From the NCBI RefSeq assembly GCF_003952425.1, contig NZ_CP034449.1, positions 1,178,001-1,242,000 of the forward strand: a stretch of 64,000 bases of DNA. The letters run 5' to 3'. Shown one piece after another: positions 57,869-64,000 of the stretch (positions are counted from its first letter, which is position 1; each line of letters starts with the position of its first letter). This DNA comes from Mesorhizobium sp. M2A.F.Ca.ET.046.03.2.1. Its GTDB lineage: Bacteria; Pseudomonadota; Alphaproteobacteria; Rhizobiales; Rhizobiaceae. The translations under genes and the position numbers were made by a program. The notes under the pieces are model-generated. The model was not told where the DNA came from. It saw only the letters and a program-made list of their open reading frames with translations, and did no database searches.

Positions 57869-58774
57869 ATGCGTTTCAAAGGCCTTGATCTGAACCTCCT
57901 CGTCGTGCTCGATGCGCTGCTGACCGAGCGCAACCTTACGGCGGCGGCAAACAGCATCAACCTTAGTCAGCCGGCCATGAGCGCCGCCGTCGGCCGGCTG
58001 CGTAATTACTTCAACGATGAACTGTTTACGATGAGCGGCCGCGAACGGGTTCTAACCCCACGTGCGGAAACACTCGCCCCCGCGGTTCGCGGCGCACTCC
58101 TGCACATCCAGTGCTCGATTATTTCTTGGGAGCCGTTTAAACCGGCTCAATCCGATCGCCGCTTCCGGATCACGGCATCGGATTTCGTCACACTCGTGTT
58201 TTTTGAAAAGGTCGTGGAGCGTGTTGCACGCGAAGCACCCGCCGTCAGCTTCGAATTGCTGCCGCTCGACGACGATCCGGATGACCTTCTCCGGCGCGGT
58301 GACGTCGATTTCCTGATCCTTCCGGAATTGTTCATGTCGAGCGCGCATCCAAGAGCGCCGCTGTTCGACGAAAGATTCGTGTGCGTAGGCTGCCCCACGA
58401 ACAAGCAGCTGCCGGGGCAGATTACATTCGAGAGGTACGTGTCGATGAGGCATGTTGCCTTCAGGCTCGGCCGTGCGCAGATGCCCTCCATCGAGGAACG
58501 GTTTTTGCTTGAGCATGGCCTGAAGAGACGTGTGGAGATCATCGTGCAGGCCTTCAGCATGATCCCGCCGATGGTCTCAGGCACATCTCGTATAGCGTCC
58601 ATACCATTCCGGCTGGTTCAGCATTTCAAAAAGACTTTCCCCCTGCGGATCGTCGAACTTCCGCGGCCACTACCCACATTCACCGAGGCCGTCCAGTGGC
58701 CCACCCTTCACAACAGCGATCCGGCAAGCACCTGGATGCGGCAGATAATGTTGCAGGAGGCATCCCGCATGTGA
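57869..58774 (+). CDS. nodD: NodD transcriptional activator, copy 2
   Basis: An intact 301-residue LysR-type NodD. HTH region [27 protein letters not shown], then the inducer-binding half ([73 protein letters not shown]). It binds nod boxes and activates nod operons with legume flavonoids. It is highly similar to copy 1 along its length but in opposite orientation. It has no nod box immediately upstream; instead its 5' flank is the reversed nodA 3' remnant. It ends slightly earlier than copy 1. Confidence 0.94.
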   Translation: MRFKGLDLNLLVVLDALLTERNLTAAANSINLSQPAMSAAVGRLRNYFNDELFTMSGRERVLTPRAETLAPAVRGALLHIQCSIISWEPFKPAQSDRRFRITASDFVTLVFFEKVVERVAREAPAVSFELLPLDDDPDDLLRRGDVDFLILPELFMSSAHPRAPLFDERFVCVGCPTNKQLPGQITFERYVSMRHVAFRLGRAQMPSIEERFLLEHGLKRRVEIIVQAFSMIPPMVSGTSRIASIPFRLVQHFKKTFPLRIVELPRPLPTFTEAVQWPTLHNSDPASTWMRQIMLQEASRM

Positions 58775-59064
58775 AGTCGCGGGCGCTCCTGGTCTAAGTC
58801 CAGATGGTACTCAGCGCCTCGTAGGGTGCAAACGACCCGCAAAAACCGGGTCTGACTGAGATTCGATGATTTTGCATGACCAGGTGTGGTGCTGATTTCC
58901 CGACGCTGCAGCCGGGTGCTTCCCGAAAGATCAGGCGGCGATTGAGATACCGCCGTTAGCAGAGACCAAGCCTGCAACCGCCAAAAATCGTGCGTAGGAT
59001 CGGACCGCGCGGCTGATGTGTTTGCATCTTCCCCGCACTGCACTGACGGCCTCTTTCAAGCGGT
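58775..59064. other. Gap between nodD copy 2 and the MFS gene
   Basis: 290 bp between a plus-strand and a minus-strand gene that converge here. No gene was recognised; likely 3' flanks of both. Confidence 0.4.
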
Positions 59065-60282
59065 CTAGGGTTCGCGCTTCGGGCCAAGCAAGAACACCGT
59101 CAAGGCGGCGAGGAACGAGGCTACGGCGCTGTAGGCAAAAACACTGGCCACTCCGGCAGTGTCCACGAGCAGTCCGCCGAAAGCCGCGCCGGCTGCGATG
59201 GCCACTTGGAACGTTGCGGCCATCAGCCCACCGGCGTTCTCCGCCTGCTCGGGAGCAGCGCGCAGCACCATCCATGTCTGCAGTCCCACCGGCACCGCGC
59301 CGAAGGCGAAGCCCCATACTGCAACCGCAATCGCCGCGGTCCAGGCCCATGCTCCCAGCGTAAGCAGCGAGACAGCGGCCGTCGTTATGATCAGGGGCGC
59401 CAGGGCCGCGACTGCCTTGAGGCTGTGCTCGGCCAAGAATCCGCCGGCTAGATTGCCGAAGAAGCCGCCGATGCCAAAGGCGAGCAACACGAGCGAGATT
59501 GTCTCGATATCGAGCGCGGGAACATCCTCAAGGAAGGCGCGGATATAGGTGAAGGCGGCAAAGTGCCCGGAAGCGGCCAGCAGGACCACCAAAATCGCGA
59601 CTTTGATGGTCGGGGTCCTGGCCACATCCAGCAGACTGCGAAAGCTGGCCGCTCCAATCGGAGGCAGCCTCGGAAGCGTCACGAGTTGCACTACCAGTGT
59701 AGCGGCGCCTGCGACTGCAGCGAGCATGAAGCCGCTTCGCCATCCCCAGATGTCGCCGACATAGGCGCCAATTGGAGCCGCGCAAACGTTAGCGACGGTA
59801 ACGCCGGTGAGAATAATCGACATGGCTCGCGGCAGGAGGTCACTTGGAACGAGCCGCATCGCCAGCGCTGCCGACATCGACCAGAAGCCTCCAATCGCTA
59901 TTCCGAGCACGACGCGGGCAGTCAGGAGAACCGGCAGCGACCCCGCTACGGCCGACAGAACGTTCGACAGGATCAGCAGCAGCGTCATCGCCCACATGAC
60001 GATCCTGCGGTCCAGGCGATTTGTGATGATGGCCATCATCGGCGCCGCGACGGCACCGACGATTGCAGTCGCTGTCAGCGCCTGTCCAGCTGCACCCTCG
60101 GTGATACCGAGATCATGCGCGAGCGGCGTCAGCACGCTGGCAGGCAGAAACTCTGCCGTCACAAGCCCGAAGGTGCCCAAGGCAAGCGAAATGACCGCAC
60201 CCCATGCGGGGCCCGCCCGTTGATTTGGCTGTTCCGGGTCATGCAGAACGCCGCCCATGAAGCCTGTCGCCGAATCGGTCAT
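59065..60282 (-). CDS. MFS transporter (DHA1-type drug/sugar efflux)
   Basis: A 405-residue major facilitator protein with 12 hydrophobic helices. Motif A-like loop NRLDRRIVMWAM follows helix 2. Other segments are ARVVLGIAIGGFWSMSAALAM (motif C-like region) and GVTVANVCAAPIGAYVGDIWGW. DHA1 members (for example arabinose or drug efflux) fit. The role in symbiosis is unknown; its location between nod genes could be incidental. The start MTDSATGFMGGVLHD is followed by a cytoplasmic N-terminus before helix 1. Confidence 0.88.
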   Translation of the reverse strand: MTDSATGFMGGVLHDPEQPNQRAGPAWGAVISLALGTFGLVTAEFLPASVLTPLAHDLGITEGAAGQALTATAIVGAVAAPMMAIITNRLDRRIVMWAMTLLLILSNVLSAVAGSLPVLLTARVVLGIAIGGFWSMSAALAMRLVPSDLLPRAMSIILTGVTVANVCAAPIGAYVGDIWGWRSGFMLAAVAGAATLVVQLVTLPRLPPIGAASFRSLLDVARTPTIKVAILVVLLAASGHFAAFTYIRAFLEDVPALDIETISLVLLAFGIGGFFGNLAGGFLAEHSLKAVAALAPLIITTAAVSLLTLGAWAWTAAIAVAVWGFAFGAVPVGLQTWMVLRAAPEQAENAGGLMAATFQVAIAAGAAFGGLLVDTAGVASVFAYSAVASFLAALTVFLLGPKREP

Positions 60283-61240
60283 GAACAGGGTCTCCAGTTT
60301 CGACGTGCTGCAACATCGGCGAGGCTGCGCTCCCGCATTGACGCCAGAAGGGCCTTCCGCTCGGGCGTTGCACGCAGGGGGTGTTCATCGCTTCGCGATA
60401 CGCAAACGTTCGGCGCAAATGTGCACGGTCCTTGGGCGCTCGCGTTTTGCCATGGTTCTGTTGTTCTACGTGCGTTGATGGGCTCTAACGGGTGACAGCA
60501 AGCGCCATGCCATTTCGCTTGGAGGCACCGAATCGGACTGTCTTTGCCGAATTCCTGTTGGCTTGAGCAGGGCTGCGGTGCCTTGACCTAGACCGAGTGC
60601 GCCGCACATCGATTTCGTCACCCGAACCGATCAAAAGAGCGTATTGGCCGGGCACCGGCTCGGGAAGGCACCGAGCCCGATGCATTGCCGCACGCCGCCC
60701 TGCATCGACCGCGTAAGGCTTTGTCTCTAGCGGGCAATTGCGTCCGAAGGCCGCCGATCTTGGAGGACGCGGGCATCGCACCTCTACCATCGCGTTGTTG
60801 CTGCTCCCGCTATCGAGGAGGGTCTTTGACGCCTCCCCCCATCAGCACCGCGCGCGCCGGTTTGCCCGCGGCTCGGCCGTGCGCCTATCCGGAAACGTTG
60901 TTGTGTCCCAAGGCGGACGAGAATGTCGCAAGAGCGACCAAAAGATCGCCACGGCCGGTCTGCCCGTACGGGGGCATGAAAGGCAAATGACACGGCAATC
61001 ACTTCCTCGACAATTTTGTCAGTGAAGACGTCAGCAGTGCTTCATAAAGCTCAGCCGTGATTGGCCAACGATTAGACGGCGTGGCGCTGTCGAATTCTGA
61101 CGCGAAACACCGCGACGAGAGCCTTGATGCCCTATCGCCACGGGCATGTGACGCTGCCCGATGCTACAGCATGTATGCGCCAAACCGGGCGCGATCGTCC
61201 CCGTAGACCCAGCCAGCGCTATTGACGACGGGAGCGGCGA
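60283..61240. other. Long gap between the MFS gene and nodU
   Basis: About 960 bp. The open frames on either strand are short and low complexity, with no recognised motif, nod box or transposase. Probably non-coding or decayed. Confidence 0.4.
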
Positions 61241-62908
61241 CTAACCTGTCTTAGTCAACAGCAACCCATTGCTCCAAACGTGGTCCACGCATCCCCACTC
61301 GCACGCCGCCGCGGCATCCGGAAAGAACCCACGTCCGTTAAGGTTGGCACTGGTGTTGCAGAGCAGCGGAATGCCGGTGAGTTGTTCATATTTCTCCAGG
61401 AGCTCTGCAATAGGGTGATCAGATTTTCTAGACACTGTCTGTAATCGTGCCGTCCCGTCTAAATGAACGACTGCCGGGATTTTCTCTTTCCACTCCGAAC
61501 GTGTTCGGTGATCGAACAGCATGTAAGGATCCGGCGTGCCAGGTTCGAATATCTCATGTGCACGATCCTCCAAGCATATTGGCGCTACCGGCCGGAAGTG
61601 CTCTCGACGTTTCACTTTATTGAGGTGGTCCTTCATTTGCGGCGAAGTCGCGGCTGCCAGGATGCTTCTGCCTCCCAAGGCTCGTGGACCAAGCTCTGCA
61701 CGGCCGGTGAGGAAAACGACGGGCTTGCCGTCGGCGAGCACGCTGGCCAGTTCTGCCACGCTGCATGGAGCAGCCTGCCATCCCGGAGGCACAGGGCCAT
61801 CCTTAATGTTTGGTCCGCTGTAGACCGACCAATCGAGGTGAACGAGGCCTTTGTCGGCAGACAGCGCGCAGCAAGCAGCACCGATCGCCGACCCGCTGTC
61901 GTTTGGAAACGGAGGCACCCAAACTGTGTCGAACAAACCGCTCGCCCGAAGTGCGCTGTTCCATTTGATATTCAGCCCGCATCCGCCGGCGATGCACAGG
62001 TTTCGCGTTCCGGCAACCGAGAGCCCACGCAGCGCGATTGCCATCTCGCGAACGAGAAGACGCTCGAGAAAGGCATGAAACGAAGCAAGTATGTCCTCAG
62101 GTGTCTCGGCGACCAGCCGTGACTCGGCTGCATCGAAGAAATCATGCACGGCCGTGAGTAATGCGTCTTCGGAGCGGCTGTTGTTTCTATATTCAATTGC
62201 ACGCTTCGTGTCACCAGCGAAATGTTGGTCGTAAAGCTCCCCAAATACTGTCTCGATCTTTTCGTTGACAGATCCGAGCGCGATATAGGCCATCAGCTTG
62301 CCGGCAATATCCAGATTCCAGCCGGTCCTCGTTTCCTGCCTGTAAGGACCGAAGTGTTGGCCCGCGGCGGCATAGGCATGACCCATCATCGGAAACAGGC
62401 ATTCGATAAACCGCACTCCGCTTGGTTCCACGTAGTAAAGCCGCGGAAAGATGAAGCCGTCCCATACCAGGCAAAGGGCAGGTTCTTTGGCTTTAGCGAA
62501 TGGGCTGGTGCAGTATGCGGAAGCTACGTGGCCAAGGACATGCGGATAACTTTCATAAGAAAATACTCCGCCGCCCAGCACGAGGCCTGAGCCGTGACAA
62601 GCTGTCAGGGGACTTTTAGGATCCCGCTCCATATATGGTGCCCCGTTGAGAGTGACCGGCGTGCCCTCACTAACAACCTGGAATTGCGACTCGATCTCAC
62701 CGTCCCAGCCATCGATGACGAACCGATCAACATCGCGCGGATCCAGGCCATGTTCCGCTAAGGCGGCAACAATCGTTTCAAGACGATCGATCGATTGATA
62801 TCGTGGATTATTGTCGAGTTTCTCCTGCTCGATGCAAAAGACCAATCGGCCGTCCTCGACGACAGCGATTGCCCCGTCGTGCGTGAGCTTGATGCCGCAA
62901 ATTCGCAT
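61241..62908 (-). CDS. nodU: Nodulation carbamoyltransferase NodU
   Basis: A 555-residue O-carbamoyltransferase of the NodU/CmcH family. It adds a 6-O-carbamoyl group to the non-reducing end of Nod factors using carbamoyl phosphate. The start MRICGIKLTHDGAIAVVEDG has the HDGA motif of the N-terminal kinase-like fold. Later regions are NLCIAGGCGLNIKWNSALR, FPNDSGSAIGAACCAL, ELGPRALGGRSILA, HFRPVAPICLED and LLCNTSANLNGRGF. The length is normal. A nod box lies 113 bp upstream and points at it, so it is a NodD-regulated single gene. Confidence 0.95.
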   Translation of the reverse strand: MRICGIKLTHDGAIAVVEDGRLVFCIEQEKLDNNPRYQSIDRLETIVAALAEHGLDPRDVDRFVIDGWDGEIESQFQVVSEGTPVTLNGAPYMERDPKSPLTACHGSGLVLGGGVFSYESYPHVLGHVASAYCTSPFAKAKEPALCLVWDGFIFPRLYYVEPSGVRFIECLFPMMGHAYAAAGQHFGPYRQETRTGWNLDIAGKLMAYIALGSVNEKIETVFGELYDQHFAGDTKRAIEYRNNSRSEDALLTAVHDFFDAAESRLVAETPEDILASFHAFLERLLVREMAIALRGLSVAGTRNLCIAGGCGLNIKWNSALRASGLFDTVWVPPFPNDSGSAIGAACCALSADKGLVHLDWSVYSGPNIKDGPVPPGWQAAPCSVAELASVLADGKPVVFLTGRAELGPRALGGRSILAAATSPQMKDHLNKVKRREHFRPVAPICLEDRAHEIFEPGTPDPYMLFDHRTRSEWKEKIPAVVHLDGTARLQTVSRKSDHPIAELLEKYEQLTGIPLLCNTSANLNGRGFFPDAAAACEWGCVDHVWSNGLLLTKTG

Positions 62909-63020
62909 TATGGATCCATGTCAAAGTTAGCTGTGGAACAACTTAGAACAGCCGAGGAAACGTGAGATGGAAAGCACGGAACATAGGCTTTCAAGCAATG
63001 CGCTATGCAATATGAGGCCC

Positions 63021-63067
63021 CATCGGTAAACTTGATTGTTTGGATATATTGCATCCATGCTGTGAAT
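63021..63067 (-). promoter_or_regulatory. nod box upstream of nodU
   Basis: On the minus strand this 47-bp element begins ATTCACAGCATGGATG and continues ATCCAAACAATCAAG then TTTACCGATG. It differs from the consensus in the first half-site (ATTCAC for ATCCAY) and in one A-to-G within the ATTTTACC block. It ends 112 bp before the nodU ATG. Confidence 0.88.
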
Positions 63068-63222
63068 ATGCGTGCCATGTCCACGGGCGACTGGCCCGGT
63101 TGATGCACGACGATGAGCGAAAGCTGGATGATCAATAAGTGGCCAATACCGCCGGCGAGTATGGGCAAAAGGTGCGTGGCCGTTCCTCTCTTCGGGGTCG
63201 GCCGCCGCACAACCGTGCGGTG

Positions 63223-64000
63223 ATGAAGCACTCCGATGTCCTTGGCGGGCTCGACTACCTCGCGGCGGATTATCACCGGCACGACTTCTCCAGGCACGTC
63301 CACAACGAGTATCTGGTAGGCCTGATCGAGCGGGGCGTCCATGACGTCTGGTGCCGGGGCGAGACGTGGCACGCCGGCAGCGGCACCATCGCGACCTTCG
63401 CGCCCGGCGAACCGCATTTCGGGGGTGCCGGTGACGATCTTGGCTGGAGTCAGAAGATCTTCTACCTACCCGAAGGCCTTGTCAGGCAGGTGCTTGAGGA
63501 CAGCGGCCAAACCGAACCCGGAACGATCGACTTCAAGAGCCCGTTCCAGGAGAATGCCGCAGTTGCGCGCGGCCTCAGCGCGCTTTGGCGCCAGCTTGAA
63601 CATCAGCACAGCTCGGCACTGGAGATAGAGGAGCATCTGATCCGTTGCCTGCCCTACATCTTCGCACAGGTCGGCAGGTCGCGCGTTGCTGAGCGCAAAT
63701 CCGTGCCACCCAGATTCCGCGACGTGCGCGACTTCATCCATGCCCACTCCGATGAAGTCCTGCAGCTCGCCGCCCTTGCCGCCCTCGCCGGATGCTCCAA
63801 AGCGACGCTGATCGACGGCTTCAAGGCCCATTTCGGGGTGCCTCCCACCCGCTACCTGATCCAGGTCCGCATCGACGAGGCGCGACGGCTGCTGAGGCGA
63901 GGTCAGAACGTCGCCGAGGTAGCCGTGGCGGTCGGGTTCGCAGACCAGAGCCACCTGACCCGACAGTTCAAGGCCGTATTGGGGGTGACGCCGGCACGTT
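63223..64000 (+). CDS. AraC-family transcriptional regulator, 3' end outside the window
   Basis: An open frame running off the window, translated by hand. It starts MKHSDVLGGLDYLAADYHRH. An N-terminal cupin-like AraC-binding domain (HVHNEYLVGLIERGVHDVWC, FAPGEPHFGG) is followed by the two-helix-turn-helix DNA-binding domain (LAALAALAGCSKATLIDGFK, then VAEVAVAVGFADQSHLTRQF). At 259 codons it is nearly complete and missing only the last residues. It is divergent from nodU and could control a neighbouring gene beyond the window. No function is proposed. Confidence 0.88.
   Translation, partial: MKHSDVLGGLDYLAADYHRHDFSRHVHNEYLVGLIERGVHDVWCRGETWHAGSGTIATFAPGEPHFGGAGDDLGWSQKIFYLPEGLVRQVLEDSGQTEPGTIDFKSPFQENAAVARGLSALWRQLEHQHSSALEIEEHLIRCLPYIFAQVGRSRVAERKSVPPRFRDVRDFIHAHSDEVLQLAALAALAGCSKATLIDGFKAHFGVPPTRYLIQVRIDEARRLLRRGQNVAEVAVAVGFADQSHLTRQFKAVLGVTPAR

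Noticed and set aside
63466..63954. Minus-strand frame of 162 codons near the window end
   Set aside because: It is antisense to the AraC regulator, whose two helix-turn-helix motifs are clear on the plus strand.

Overview
The window comes from the accessory symbiotic DNA of a rhizobium, most likely an integrative symbiosis island or symbiotic plasmid of a Mesorhizobium/Sinorhizobium-like alphaproteobacterium. The evidence is nodD, nodM, nolL and nodU genes with three recognisable 47-bp nod boxes, a microaerobic fixNOQP/fnrN module, a trb/traG conjugation operon and a rhizobial-type gibberellin operon. I see no rRNA, tRNA, CRISPR array or complete insertion sequence. The species is not settled by the sequence.

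Layout. 1-4.2 kb: fixP (cut by the window edge), fixQ, fixO and fixN (cbb3 oxidase), a hemerythrin-like gene broken by one amber codon, and an Fnr-type regulator. 4.6-16.5 kb: a DUF2274 gene, trbI-G-F-L-J-E-D-C-B, a CopG-like gene and traG, all on the minus strand. 17-22.2 kb: a hypothetical gene, oxygen-independent coproporphyrinogen oxidase (hemN) and a nod-box-driven nodM/glmS that is disrupted by an internal 0.4-kb direct duplication. 22.8-24.4 kb: a LysE exporter and a DapA-family aldolase. 24.5-34.6 kb: a G+C-rich gibberellin operon in the order cyp112, cyp114, ferredoxin, SDR, cyp117, ggps, cps, ks, idi. Its ks is frameshifted and open into idi. Upstream lies a decayed nifH 5' end with a sigma54-like promoter and a NifA-like site.

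35.6-55.0 kb: a two-operon catabolic island around a LysR gene. It holds two sugar/cyclitol-type ABC importers, one zinc alcohol dehydrogenase, three short-chain dehydrogenases, Dabb and YciI small proteins, two TIM-barrel isomerase/dehydratase-like genes and a complete lower pathway: intradiol dioxygenase, maleylacetate reductase, 3-oxoadipate CoA-transferase and thiolase. I infer a route in which a cyclic polyol or related ring compound is imported, oxidised and aromatised to hydroxyquinol, then cleaved to succinyl-CoA and acetyl-CoA. The substrate is not known.

55.0-64.0 kb: a second symbiotic block. Two nodD copies lie in inverted orientation, one of them frameshifted, and flank a nod box, two oppositely oriented nodA remnants and nolL. 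After them come an MFS exporter gene, nodU with its own nod box, and an AraC-type regulator that runs off the end.

Several genes (nodM, ks, both TIM-barrel genes, nodD copy 1) are broken by one-base indels, mostly in homopolymers. This may be real decay or draft-sequence error, and should be settled before any physiological conclusion is drawn.
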